From assembly GCA_016790515.1 (NCBI GenBank), contig JAEUOY010000033.1, positions 1 to 57,441 of the forward strand: DNA of 57,441 nt, in the 5' to 3' direction. Source of the DNA: Burkholderiaceae bacterium. Its GTDB lineage: Bacteria > Pseudomonadota > Gammaproteobacteria > Burkholderiales > Burkholderiaceae_C. The translations under genes and the position numbers were made by a program. Positions 43,793-51,757 of this stretch are shown piece by piece. Under the pieces are notes generated by a model. It saw only the letters and a program-made list of their open reading frames with translations, searched no databases and had not been told where the DNA came from. Each line of letters opens with the position of its first letter. Positions within the stretch are counted from its first letter, which is position 1.

Positions 43793-44098
43793 ATGAAGAT
43801 CGGTCATCTCGAAAATTCGTCGGTCACGCCGGCCGTCGGCGAACGCAAGCCGGGCGCCGCGACCGCGCCAGCGGCAGCCGCCGGCACCGTGGGCGTCGAG
43901 CCCAGCGCCAAGGTGGCGCTGTCCACCACCGTTTCGCAGCTCGCCGCCGGCGGCGGCGACGGCGTGTTCGATGCCGAGAAGGTCAAGCGCATCTCGGACG
44001 CGATCCGCGATGGCCAGTTCAAGGTCAACCCCGAGGCGATCGCCGACAAGCTCATCGCCAACGCCCAGGAACTGCTGGGCCGGACCGGCAAGGCCTGA
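43793..44098 (+). CDS. flgM: Anti-sigma-28 factor
   Basis: The 101-residue protein has MKIGHLENSSVTPAVGE at the N terminus, an Ala/Thr-rich disordered middle and the conserved sigma-28-binding C terminus (FDAEKVKRISDAIRDGQFKV, then NPEAIADKLIANAQELLG). It holds FliA inactive until it is exported through the finished hook. GGAG precedes the ATG. Its own sigma-28 promoter creates the usual feedback loop. flgN follows after 13 bases. Confidence 0.96.
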   Translation: MKIGHLENSSVTPAVGERKPGAATAPAAAAGTVGVEPSAKVALSTTVSQLAAGGGDGVFDAEKVKRISDAIRDGQFKVNPEAIADKLIANAQELLGRTGKA

Positions 44099-44111
44099 GC
44101 GACGCCACGGC

Positions 44112-44534
44112 ATGGCGAGTTCCTCCGTCGACCTGCGCCTGGATGCGCCGGCCGGGTCGCCCGAGTCGGTCGATCACCTCGAACCGCTGGTGGTCGACGT
44201 CGAGCAGCGCCTGGCCGCGCTGGCCGACTCGCTGCGTGAGCGCGACGTGCAGGCGATCGAGCAGCAGTCGCATGAGCTGCACCGCTCGCTGGCCCGGGCA
44301 GTCGAGTCGTTCATGCACGCCGCCCGCCACGGCGGCGTGCCCCACCCGATGCGGCATCGGCTGGCACGCGCCAGCGCCCAGCTGGCGCGGCAGCGCGAGG
44401 CGCTGGCGCGAGCCACCGCCGCGCTCGACCGCGCGATCGAGGTGCTGTTGCCCGGCGCCTCGCCGGCCGGCACGATCTATTCGGCCAACGGCCTGACCGA
44501 GCCGGCATTCCGCGGCGGCGCGCTCAGCGCCTGA
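44112..44534 (+). CDS. flgN: FlgN-type flagellar export chaperone
   Basis: This 140-residue helical protein sits directly after flgM. It is rich in Ala, Arg, Leu and Glu (LVVDVEQRLAALADSLRERD, then LARASAQLARQREALARATA), consistent with a coiled-coil secretion chaperone for FlgK and FlgL. Sequence conservation of FlgN is low, so the call leans on position, size and helical pattern. It should share the sigma-28 promoter with flgM, matching its role late in assembly. Confidence 0.8.
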   Translation: MASSSVDLRLDAPAGSPESVDHLEPLVVDVEQRLAALADSLRERDVQAIEQQSHELHRSLARAVESFMHAARHGGVPHPMRHRLARASAQLARQREALARATAALDRAIEVLLPGASPAGTIYSANGLTEPAFRGGALSA

Positions 44535-44598
44535 TGCGGCGTGGCGCCGTCGCGCTGCGCGGTCCGGCCCCCGCCCCGCGCCCGCACCGGCCGCCGGC

Positions 44599-45597
44599 CT
44601 ACTGGAGCTGGCCGGACGCCGGTGGCGCCTCGCGACCGGGCGTGAACAGCCCGCCTGCGTCCACTGCGTCGAAGCGGTACATCGCGCCGCAGAAATCGCA
44701 GCCGACCTCGGCCTCGCCGCGTTCGGCGATCAGCCCCAGCACCTCGTCGGACCCCAGGCTGCGCAGCATCGCGGCCACCCGCTCGCGTGAACAGCGGCAG
44801 GCAAAGCGCGGCGCCTGCGGCTCGAAGACCCGCAGCGCCTCCTGCCAGAACAGCCGGTGCATCAGTTGCTCGGGCGGCAGCGTCAGCAGTTCGTCGCGGC
44901 TGAGGGTGGCGGCCAGCAGCGCGATCCGGTTGAAGTCCTCGTTGCGGCCGATCTGGTCCTCGTCGCTGCCGCTGCGCAGGCCACCGGCCCAGCCGGCGCC
45001 GCCGGCGAGATTGGCGCTGCCGGCCACCGGCAGGCGCTGGATCAGCAGGCCCGCGGCCACCGCGTCGTCGGCGGCCAGCACCAGCCGGGTGTCGAGCTGC
45101 TCGGACTGCAGCATGTAGTGCTCCAGCACCTCGGCGAGCTGCTGCAGCGGTTCGCGCCGGTCGCCGTGCAGCGGCACCACGCCCTGGTAGGGCTGCTGGC
45201 CGGGCAGGCGGTCCTGCGGGTCCAGCGTGATCGCGCAGCGGCCCTGGCCGTGCAGGTTGAGCATCGCCTCCAGCCGTGCATCGGGGCGCACCTCGCCGAC
45301 CACCTTGGCGGTGGCGCGATAGCTCAGGTCGGGCAGCGTCTCGGCCACCGCCAGCTTGACCGGGCCGTCGCCCTGCATCTGCAGGATCAGCGCGCCGTTG
45401 AACTTCAGGCCCGCCTGCATCAGCACGCTGGCCGCCGCCATCTCGCCGAGCAGCGCGCGCACCGGCGCGGGGAAGGCATGGCCGCCATCGCTGGCGCTGC
45501 GCCGACGCTGCAGCAGGTCGCGCCAGCTGGCGTCCAGCCGCACCAGCATGCCGCGCACCGGCAGGCCCTCGAACAGGAACTTGTGCAACTGGTCCAT
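44599..45597 (-). CDS. hslO: Redox-regulated molecular chaperone Hsp33
   Basis: The 332-residue cytosolic protein ends with the zinc-binding redox switch CRC, 30 residues, then CDFC (the CxC-x27-32-CxxC pattern). The N-terminal part holds the Hsp33 core (FLFEGLPVRGMLVRLDASW, MAAASVLMQAGLKFNGALIL, QGDGPVKLAVAE). Oxidation releases zinc and activates holdase function. It lies 25 bases after the carbonic anhydrase gene on the same strand, probably as an operon. Confidence 0.96.
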   Translation of the reverse strand: MDQLHKFLFEGLPVRGMLVRLDASWRDLLQRRRSASDGGHAFPAPVRALLGEMAAASVLMQAGLKFNGALILQMQGDGPVKLAVAETLPDLSYRATAKVVGEVRPDARLEAMLNLHGQGRCAITLDPQDRLPGQQPYQGVVPLHGDRREPLQQLAEVLEHYMLQSEQLDTRLVLAADDAVAAGLLIQRLPVAGSANLAGGAGWAGGLRSGSDEDQIGRNEDFNRIALLAATLSRDELLTLPPEQLMHRLFWQEALRVFEPQAPRFACRCSRERVAAMLRSLGSDEVLGLIAERGEAEVGCDFCGAMYRFDAVDAGGLFTPGREAPPASGQLQ

Positions 45598-45622
45598 CGG
45601 TCGACGCGGTTCGGGTCAGCCC

Positions 45623-46147
45623 TCAGTCCAGCCGTTTGCGCCGTTGCGCGTGGCGTCGCTGCTGGTCGACGTAGTGCGTCGCGCTGACCTTCAGGCGATC
45701 GATCTGCTCGCTCGTCAGTTCGCGCACCACCTTGGCCGGGGCTCCGACGATCAGCACGCCGTCGGGGAATTCCTTGCCCTCGGTCACCACCGCGCCGGCA
45801 CCGACGATGCTGTTGCGGCCGATGCGCGCGCCGTTGAGGATCACGCTCTGGATGCCGACCAGCGAGTTGTCGCCGATGGTGCAGCCGTGCAGCATGACCT
45901 GGTGGCCCACCGTCACACCCTCGCCGATCCGCAGCGGCTGGCCGTGGTCGGTGTGCAGCACGCTGCCGTCCTGCACGTTGCTGTGGGCACCCACCGTGAT
46001 GCGGTCGTTGTCGCCGCGCAGCACGGCGCCGTACCAGACGCTGGCGTTCTCGCCCAGCGACACCTTGCCGATGACCTCCGCACTCTCGGCGACCCAGGCG
46101 GTGGGGTGCAACTCGGGGGCGTCGTCGTCGAGCTGGTAGATGGCCAT
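45623..46147 (-). CDS. Gamma carbonic anhydrase family protein (left-handed beta helix)
   Basis: The 174-residue protein is built of hexapeptide repeats forming a left-handed beta helix (for example [20 protein letters not shown]). Likely zinc ligands are the His of [18 protein letters not shown] and the second His of that motif, as in gamma carbonic anhydrases such as YrdA/CaiE. Activity in this subgroup is often weak or untested. An N-terminal [11 protein letters not shown] and C-terminal basic tail are usual. It is divergent from the DUF455 gene and co-directional with hslO. Confidence 0.93.
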   Translation of the reverse strand: MAIYQLDDDAPELHPTAWVAESAEVIGKVSLGENASVWYGAVLRGDNDRITVGAHSNVQDGSVLHTDHGQPLRIGEGVTVGHQVMLHGCTIGDNSLVGIQSVILNGARIGRNSIVGAGAVVTEGKEFPDGVLIVGAPAKVVRELTSEQIDRLKVSATHYVDQQRRHAQRRKRLD

Positions 46148-46213
46148 GGCTTGTCCTCTTCGGTGGGCGCCGCAGGGGCTGGGCGCCGCTCGGCAAAGCC
46201 TATGATTCTAGGG

Positions 46214-47017
46214 ATGGAACTGCGCCGCCGTGCCCTCGAACTGCTTGCCCTGCCCGACCCGGCGGGCAAGGCGCAGCAGGTGACCGGGTTGCTGGCGGCC
46301 GCCACGGCAGGCGGGCTGCCGCTGGACCGCCAGGTGGCGCTGGCGGCGCCGGGCGGCCTGCCGGGCCGCCCGGCCCGGCCGCGGCTGGTGCCGGCCCACC
46401 AGGTGCCGCGCCGCTCGCCGTTCACGCTGGCCGGGCGCGCGGCGCTGATCCACGCCATCTGCCATATCGAGTTCAACGCGATCAACCTGGCGCTGGACGC
46501 GGTCTGGCGCTTTCCCGGCATGCCCGAGCGCTATTACCTCGACTGGCTGCAGGTCGCCGCCGAGGAGGCGCGGCATTTCACGCTGCTGCGCCGGCACTTG
46601 CAGGGCCTGGGCCATGACTACGGCGACTTCGACGCCCACGACGGCCTGTGGCAGATGACCGAGGCCACTGCCGGCGACATCGTCGCCCGCATGGCGCTGG
46701 TGCCGCGCACGCTGGAAGCGCGCGGGCTGGACGCCACGCCGCCGATCCAGGCCAAGCTGAAGCGCGCCGGCGACCTGGCCGCCGTGGCCATTCTCGACAT
46801 CATCCTGCGCGACGAGATCGGGCATGTGGCGGTCGGCAACCGGTGGTACCGCTGGTTGTGCGAGCGCGAGGGGCTGGATGCCGTCGCGCTGTACCCGGCG
46901 CTGGTGGCACGCCATGCGGCGCCGCGACCGCGCGGGCCGTTCAACCTGGCCGCGCGGCGGGCGGCGGGCTTCGACGAGGCCGAACTCGGCGCACTGGCCA
47001 TCGACCGGCCGGAATGA
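46214..47017 (+). CDS. DUF455 ferritin-like domain protein
   Basis: The 267-residue protein has ferritin-like di-iron motifs: HIEFNAINLALD, AAEEARHFTLL and RDEIGHVAVGNRWY supply Glu/His pairs on four helices. The N-terminal 70 residues are a basic helical and Pro-rich lead. Members are annotated as tRNA-hydroxylase-like or rhamnan-related ferritin-like proteins without established function. A TATGAT stands at 46201-46206, but too near the start codon to be a firm promoter. It converges on the nucleotidyltransferase gene with a 21-base gap. Confidence 0.9.
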   Translation: MELRRRALELLALPDPAGKAQQVTGLLAAATAGGLPLDRQVALAAPGGLPGRPARPRLVPAHQVPRRSPFTLAGRAALIHAICHIEFNAINLALDAVWRFPGMPERYYLDWLQVAAEEARHFTLLRRHLQGLGHDYGDFDAHDGLWQMTEATAGDIVARMALVPRTLEARGLDATPPIQAKLKRAGDLAAVAILDIILRDEIGHVAVGNRWYRWLCEREGLDAVALYPALVARHAAPRPRGPFNLAARRAAGFDEAELGALAIDRPE

Positions 47018-47038
47018 CGCCGGCGCGGCGGCCGAAGG

Positions 47039-48133
47039 TCAGGCCTTCGCGGTGTCGCCGGCAGCGGCGATGCGCCGGCGCCAGGCCTTGCGTGCCAGAT
47101 GGGGCAGCAGCAGGTGCAGCGGCATGCGCAGCCAGTGCGAGCGCAGGTACAGCAGCCACAGCGCCAGCGGCTCGAGCGGCAGCGTCGTGGAGGGGTGACG
47201 CGGCCGCAGCGCAACGCCCAGCAGCCAGGCCATCAGCCGATGTTGCAGCCAGGGCGGTCGCAGCGCGTCCTGGGCGCTGCGCCAGGCCGGCGGCACCCGC
47301 GGGCCCAGCAGCCGCTCGATGTGGAACAGCGCATGGTGCAGCGGCCGCTCGAGCCGCAGCTCCCGGGCGCGGGCGAACAAGGCGGGCCAGAACCCGGGCT
47401 CGGCCGACTCGAAGTGGCGCAGCAGTTCGGCCATGTCCAGCAGGTCGCGCAGGCCGTGGTCGAACTCGCCCTCCTGGAATAGGTGCACCGCGCTGTGCAG
47501 CACCATGTCGACCGGCTGCAGCACCCAGAACCGACCCTCGGCGTCGACCGGCCGGGCCGCCGCCAGCAGGCGCTGGCCATCGACCCGGAAGGCGGACGTC
47601 GGCGCGGTGATCGTGTGGTGCACATCGATGGTCGAGTCGCCATGGATGTGGGTCAGCGGCGGCAGCTCGTGCATCCACTCGCGGTAGTAGCGCTGGTCGT
47701 AGGCATCGACCGCGCCGGCCACCCAGCCGCCGCCCAGCAGCGTGCCCTCGACGCGCGCCAGTGCATCGCGCGGCACCAGGATGTCGATGTCGCCGAACAC
47801 CCGGCCCCTGGCTGCCGGCAAGCGGCCGCAAAGGTAGGCGGCCCCCTTCAACAGCACGCAGCGCACGCCGGCACGCTGCAGCGCCCGCTGCACGCGGTCC
47901 GCCTCCAGCCGCATCTCGACCTGCACGCGATCGGCCACCGTCATCGCCGACGCCAGGTGGCGGCGAGGGCCTTCGGGCACCCGGTCGAGCTGCCCCCGGT
48001 CCGCCAGCCGGCAGGCCCAGCGCCCAATCAGCAGCGAGCGGCGGGCCTGGCTCAGCAGGTCCTCCCAGGCGCGCGGCGGCAGGTCCGGCACCTCGGCGGC
48101 GGTCATCGCCTCGATCAGCGAAGGCTGCCTCAT
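47039..48133 (-). CDS. Nucleotidyltransferase family protein (HPr-rel-A cluster)
   Basis: The 364-residue protein has the nucleotidyltransferase active-site strand VFGDIDILVPRD near residue 115 (Asp-x-Asp), preceded by GVRCVLLKGAAYL. THIHGDSTIDVHHTI adds a third acidic site. The rest is helical, with a basic C terminus. It belongs to the NTP_transf_5 type found in peptide-modification and polysaccharide loci. The ATG at 48133 overlaps the kinase stop by ATGA, so it is the last gene of the four-gene operon. The acceptor is unknown; the Cys-rich product of the same operon is the obvious guess. Confidence 0.9.
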   Translation of the reverse strand: MRQPSLIEAMTAAEVPDLPPRAWEDLLSQARRSLLIGRWACRLADRGQLDRVPEGPRRHLASAMTVADRVQVEMRLEADRVQRALQRAGVRCVLLKGAAYLCGRLPAARGRVFGDIDILVPRDALARVEGTLLGGGWVAGAVDAYDQRYYREWMHELPPLTHIHGDSTIDVHHTITAPTSAFRVDGQRLLAAARPVDAEGRFWVLQPVDMVLHSAVHLFQEGEFDHGLRDLLDMAELLRHFESAEPGFWPALFARARELRLERPLHHALFHIERLLGPRVPPAWRSAQDALRPPWLQHRLMAWLLGVALRPRHPSTTLPLEPLALWLLYLRSHWLRMPLHLLLPHLARKAWRRRIAAAGDTAKA

Positions 48134-49044
48134 CAGGGCGCCGCCGCCAGCGCGTCGAAGGCGGCGATGGCCTCGGGCAGCTGGCTGTAGCGGAAGTCGT
48201 GGCAGCTGCAGCCGTCGACGACATCGCCCAGCAGGTCGAAGCCCGAGCGCCCCAGCGCCGCGAAATTGAAGGTGTTGCGCGCCAGTTCGATCATCGAGAG
48301 GGCGCGCGAGCGTTCGCTCATCACGGTCGGCGAACCCGCCTCGTAGCGTGGAAAGACCACCCAGCGCGCCGGCGCCGGGACGTCGACCTGCGCCAGGTGC
48401 TCGGGCAGCGCCTTCATGTGGGTCACGCTGCCCTTGGCGGTCTCGTGCGAGATGCGGTTGAACACCGCCGCCGGCGCGAAGCGGCGGATGACCTCGATCG
48501 ACGCGTTCTTCAGGCTCACCGGCCGGCACAGCGGATGGATGCGGCCGTCGACCCGCGAAACCAGCGTCAGCTCATCGGACAGCAGCCGCCAGCCCGAGTG
48601 CACCAGCGCCGCACACAAGGTGCTCTTGCCCGAGCCCGGCGGCGCCGGCAGGATCAGCGCCCGACCGGAACGCTCGACCACGGCAGCGTGGATGACGAGA
48701 AACTGGTGTGCATAGCCCGAAATGCACCAGTTCATCGCCCATTCGAGCAACGGATAGGCCTGGCCGTGCGGCAACGGCTCGAACACCGGTCGGCCGTCGA
48801 ACAGGAAACGCGCCTGCGGCCGAATCCAGCGACGCAGGCCGGCCCCTGGCGCGACCGTCACCGTGAAATCGGCGAAATCCTCGTCGGCAGCCAGTTCATG
48901 GCCCGCATACAGCAGTTCGATTCCGTCGGCCACCGCGGCCATGTCCGACCGCAGCCGAAATACGAACGGCCCCATCGTCAAGGCCAGCCCGGATTCGCGC
49001 AACTGGCGAGCGATGTCAGGACGGGATAGTTCGGCGAGTTTCAA
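48133..49044 (-). CDS. HPr-kinase-related kinase (HprK-rel-A type)
   Basis: The 303-residue protein has the P-loop PAPPGSGKSTLC near residues 130-140 and the acidic WRLLSDELTLV site about 25 residues later, as in the kinase domain of HPr kinase/phosphorylase. It lacks the HprK N-terminal domain. The sequence fits the HprK-related kinase A family, which is known from clusters with a PqqD-like protein and a nucleotidyltransferase. Related kinases phosphorylate the C-terminal Ser of some lasso peptides. No HPr or PTS gene is in the window. It overlaps its neighbours by 4 bases on one side and 3 on the other. Confidence 0.92.
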   Translation of the reverse strand: MKLAELSRPDIARQLRESGLALTMGPFVFRLRSDMAAVADGIELLYAGHELAADEDFADFTVTVAPGAGLRRWIRPQARFLFDGRPVFEPLPHGQAYPLLEWAMNWCISGYAHQFLVIHAAVVERSGRALILPAPPGSGKSTLCAALVHSGWRLLSDELTLVSRVDGRIHPLCRPVSLKNASIEVIRRFAPAAVFNRISHETAKGSVTHMKALPEHLAQVDVPAPARWVVFPRYEAGSPTVMSERSRALSMIELARNTFNFAALGRSGFDLLGDVVDGCSCHDFRYSQLPEAIAAFDALAAAP

Positions 49045-49334
49045 ATATCGTCAGTCTCGATCATGCCCGAGCGTTCCAGCTCGTCACAGACCTCGGTCAC
49101 CTTGCGGATCAACGGATCGTCGCAGTCGACGCCCGCCGCCTCGGCGACCCGCGCGGCAACGTCGGCGGCCGTGCCGGAACCGCTCTCGATCAGAGACAGC
49201 ACGGTTGCGTTGAAGGCATCGAGCCCGCAGACCACGCCGCCGGCCTCGAACATGACCACCCATTCATCGGCAAAGGCCCGCCAGTGAAGCGCACCCGGCG
49301 TCCGGAACCTGTTGGCGCTCAATGCAATCGCCAC
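49041..49334 (-). CDS. PqqD-like peptide chaperone (HPr-rel-A type)
   Basis: The 97-residue protein has the PqqD winged-helix pattern: LHWRAFADEWVVMFEAGG, then CGLDAFNATVLSLIESG, and VRKVTEVCDELERSGMIE-like ending helices. PqqD folds (RiPP recognition elements) bind leader peptides and present them to modifying enzymes. The start is a GTG at 49334 after a GGGGTG-like site; a TTG at about 49319 is an alternative. It starts 20 bases after the Cys-rich gene and its stop overlaps the kinase start. Confidence 0.85.
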   Translation of the reverse strand: MAIALSANRFRTPGALHWRAFADEWVVMFEAGGVVCGLDAFNATVLSLIESGSGTAADVAARVAEAAGVDCDDPLIRKVTEVCDELERSGMIETDDI

Positions 49335-49354
49335 CCCGATCCGCGGTCACCCGA

Positions 49355-50056
49355 CTAGGTCCATGTCCGCCTGTTCTTGACGCAGGTCTTTCTGAACAGC
49401 GCGACCGAGTTGGTCTTGCTGCTGCTGACTGCATACTTCACGTAAGACTTGTCGAACGGCAGTTTCTGGTACCCGGTCGGCGGCGAAGCGGTCAATTCGG
49501 AATTCAGATAGCCGGCGATGCAAAAGGCATCATCGCCATCGGGATCCTCGTAAATCCGCTGCAGGCATGTCGTCGTGCTGGTATTGCTGATCACGTCCTT
49601 GCACTGGATATTCCAGGCGACGGTGCCGGGCCAGCTAGTATCCTTGCTCAGTTTCCTGAAACTGTCGTATGCCACCCGATACCAGACGCAGTACCCGGAA
49701 GTCTGCACATACCAGCTGCCGTTCGTGGTACACGCATTCTTCACTTCCGAGGGGCACTGCGACCGTGTCAACGATTCGCACTTGACGAAATACGTTGCAT
49801 GATGTCCGCCGCAAGGTGTCGTCGACGCGGTGCCCGACAGCATCTTGGACATCTGCCCCGACACCGAGCACTGGCATCCGTCGTCCTTCGGCACCTTGCT
49901 GCCGGCGAAACTGCTGATCGGCGACGCGGCGGCCAGCAGCGTCGAGCCTTTCCCGAGCCCAGCCAGGAGCGTTCTGCGGCGTTCGCTTCGCGCAGCGCTG
50001 GCTTCGTCCACCGGGTCGACGGACCGATCAGTCCCGGTCTTGTCATTGCCGTCCAT
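49355..50056 (-). CDS. Cys-rich protein with Tat-like leader, candidate substrate of the HPr-rel-A operon
   Basis: The 233-residue protein has an acidic N terminus (residues 1-24), a twin-arginine-like motif SERRRTLLAG (Arg26-28), and a hydrophobic stretch LLAAASPISSFA (about 40-51). The mature-like region is rich in Ser, Thr, Tyr and Trp and has 11 Cys, beginning with Cys61 and Cys63 (DDGCQCSVSG) and spaced to the end (RKTCVKNRRTWT). Composition is about 55-57% GC in two counted lines against about 65% or more in the neighbours. The ATG at 50056 follows GAGGTG by 5 bases; the frame extends upstream without signal. I recognise no family. First place in the PqqD/kinase/NTase operon makes it the likely modified product. 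Confidence 0.82.
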   Translation of the reverse strand: MDGNDKTGTDRSVDPVDEASAARSERRRTLLAGLGKGSTLLAAASPISSFAGSKVPKDDGCQCSVSGQMSKMLSGTASTTPCGGHHATYFVKCESLTRSQCPSEVKNACTTNGSWYVQTSGYCVWYRVAYDSFRKLSKDTSWPGTVAWNIQCKDVISNTSTTTCLQRIYEDPDGDDAFCIAGYLNSELTASPPTGYQKLPFDKSYVKYAVSSSKTNSVALFRKTCVKNRRTWT

Positions 50057-50393
50057 GTTCACCTCGAATGTCTGCGCCGACCCGACCAAGGTCGACCAAG
50101 TTTCACTGCCGACCGGGACCGCGCACGCCGCGCCCGACCAGCCCACGCAACACGATCGCTGAGTGTTGGCGGGACTCGGTGAAGATAACCCGATTTCGGG
50201 GCCTCCAATCGCGCCAGCGCTGCCCACCCCTCCATTCGGGGTGTGACTTTTGGGCGCGCCACGCACGGCTTGGCATCAACCGCGTCGCCTGCCGGGTCGC
50301 GGGTCGTGTCAGGACGGCCGACCAGCCACCCGGAGGCACTCCGGTGGCGGCGCAACGCCGATGCAGCGTCGCGCTCGCTTCGCGTTCCGGGCG
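50057..50393. other. 337-base intergenic region with short inverted and direct repeats
   Basis: The region precedes the Cys-rich gene and follows the porin stop, both minus-strand. It contains a bulged hairpin at 50326-50347 (CCACCCGGAG and CTCCGGTGG), which may end the porin transcript though no T tract follows. A CACCCC/GGGGTG hairpin lies at about 50224-50242. A doubled CGACCAAG unit is at about 50084-50100. No coding frame or clear promoter was found; a promoter for the Cys-rich operon must lie here. Confidence 0.4.
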
Positions 50394-51716
50394 TCAGAAC
50401 GAATACCGCCCCATGAAGTCCACCCGCTGCAGCTTGCCGGTCTCGCCACCGAAGGTCTTGCGCTCGCCGAGGATCACTTCACCGCCCAGGTCGACGTTCT
50501 TGATCGGCGAATAGAAAAGGTTCAGGAACAGCTCCTGCAGCTTGCGGTTGTTCTGCCCGCTGATGCCCAGGTCGGTCTTGCCCTTGTTCATGCCGTAGAC
50601 GACGTTGCCGCGCAGCTGGTCGCTGAACGTCTTGGCGTAGCCCAGCACCAGGCCCTGGTTCTTGTCGAAGCTGATCTTGCCGGTGGTCGGGTCGATCGCG
50701 TAGCCGTTGCTGCCGTACAACTGGTCGACATCGCCTTCGACCCAGGTGTACTGGCCCATGAACAGGTCCTTGTCGGTCAGCTTGAAGCTGCCGCCGATGC
50801 CGAAGCCGCCGCCATGCTTGGTCTCGTTGAGCGACCGCTTCTCATGCGCCAGGCCGCGGACGTTGACCGCGCCCCAGTCGAAGCTCTTGTCGAGGCGGGC
50901 CACCAGCTGCGGCAACTTCTCGTTCGCGCTGCCGCCGCCGAACTGGTCCTCGGGGTCCTCGATCGCAAAGCTCAGCTTGTAGCCGGCCTTGGCATCGCCA
51001 TAGGTGTAGCGGACCATCGTGCGGCGCGAGAACGGCGCGCCGATCGCACCGTTGAAGTCGACCGTCTCGGGCAGGTCGTCCAGGTCCATGAAGGTCGACC
51101 AGGTCTGGCCGACCAGGAAGCCGGCGTACTCGCCGTAGGCGTGACGCAGCCGCAGCCGGTTGCGGTTGTCGCCGCTGTAGCTGTAGAAGTCGCCTTCGAC
51201 CTTGGTGTTGAAGGTGCCGGCGCTGGTCGGCGTCGAGGTCTCGAAGCCGAAGCGCGAGGTCTGCGCCGTCATCTTGGTCTTGCCCCGCTGACCCAGCATC
51301 GGATCGGCGTCGATCTCGCTCTTCACGGGCTGCAGCGCCAGGTTGGTGAAGTTGTCGAAGGGCGCGGTCTCCTTGAAGTCGTGGATCAGGTGGCCCTCGG
51401 CATAGCCGTACAGCCGGATCGAAGTCTCCGACCCCGGCAGCCGGAAGCCGCCGCCGATGTCGCCGAGCACCACCGCGTCCTTGCTCTTGATCTCGAGCTG
51501 CTCGACGCGCTCGCCCCAGCCGCTGGCGTCGGCCGGCCTGGCCGCCGCCGGGGCCGCCGCCTGGCCCTTCTTCAGCGCCTCGACCTCGGCGCGCAGCTTG
51601 CGGATCTCCTCGCGCATCTCGTTCATTTCCTGGCTGGTCTGGGCCAGCGCGGGCGCGGTGCCCGCCACCAGCAGCGAGGCCGCCAGGCCGATCAGCGTGG
51701 GTTGCAGCTTCATCAT
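50394..51716 (-). CDS. DcaP-type trimeric outer membrane porin
   Basis: The 440-residue precursor has a signal peptide (LIGLAASLLVAGTAPALA), then a short coiled coil (EMNEMREEIRKLRAEVEALK) and Ala/Pro linker. A beta-barrel follows, rich in alternating aromatic strands (SIRLYGYAEGHLIHDF) and ending in the Phe of FMGRYSF, the usual assembly signal. The coiled-coil start and IRLYGYA strand match DcaP-family porins, which pass dicarboxylates and related anions. It starts 42 bases after the ABC ATPase stop on the same strand, so outer- and inner-membrane uptake may be co-expressed. Confidence 0.9.
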   Translation of the reverse strand: MMKLQPTLIGLAASLLVAGTAPALAQTSQEMNEMREEIRKLRAEVEALKKGQAAAPAAARPADASGWGERVEQLEIKSKDAVVLGDIGGGFRLPGSETSIRLYGYAEGHLIHDFKETAPFDNFTNLALQPVKSEIDADPMLGQRGKTKMTAQTSRFGFETSTPTSAGTFNTKVEGDFYSYSGDNRNRLRLRHAYGEYAGFLVGQTWSTFMDLDDLPETVDFNGAIGAPFSRRTMVRYTYGDAKAGYKLSFAIEDPEDQFGGGSANEKLPQLVARLDKSFDWGAVNVRGLAHEKRSLNETKHGGGFGIGGSFKLTDKDLFMGQYTWVEGDVDQLYGSNGYAIDPTTGKISFDKNQGLVLGYAKTFSDQLRGNVVYGMNKGKTDLGISGQNNRKLQELFLNLFYSPIKNVDLGGEVILGERKTFGGETGKLQRVDFMGRYSF

Positions 51717-51757
51717 CGTCTCCTCGTCGAATCTCGAACCGGTAGCGACCGCAGCGG

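Noticed and set aside
46201-46206. TATGAT as a -10 box for the DUF455 gene
   Set aside because: It lies only 8 bases before the start codon and has no -35 at 16-18 bases; leaderless transcription cannot be excluded but is unsupported.
48133-49044. HPr kinase/phosphorylase of carbon catabolite control
   Set aside because: The N-terminal HprK domain is missing and no ptsH/ptsI-type genes are nearby. The PqqD-like and nucleotidyltransferase neighbours fit the HprK-rel-A type instead.
50210-50245. Short palindromes as a CRISPR or phage attachment site
   Set aside because: Only single short inverted repeats of 5-6 bases; no regular spacing, no duplicated ends, no cas or integrase genes close by.
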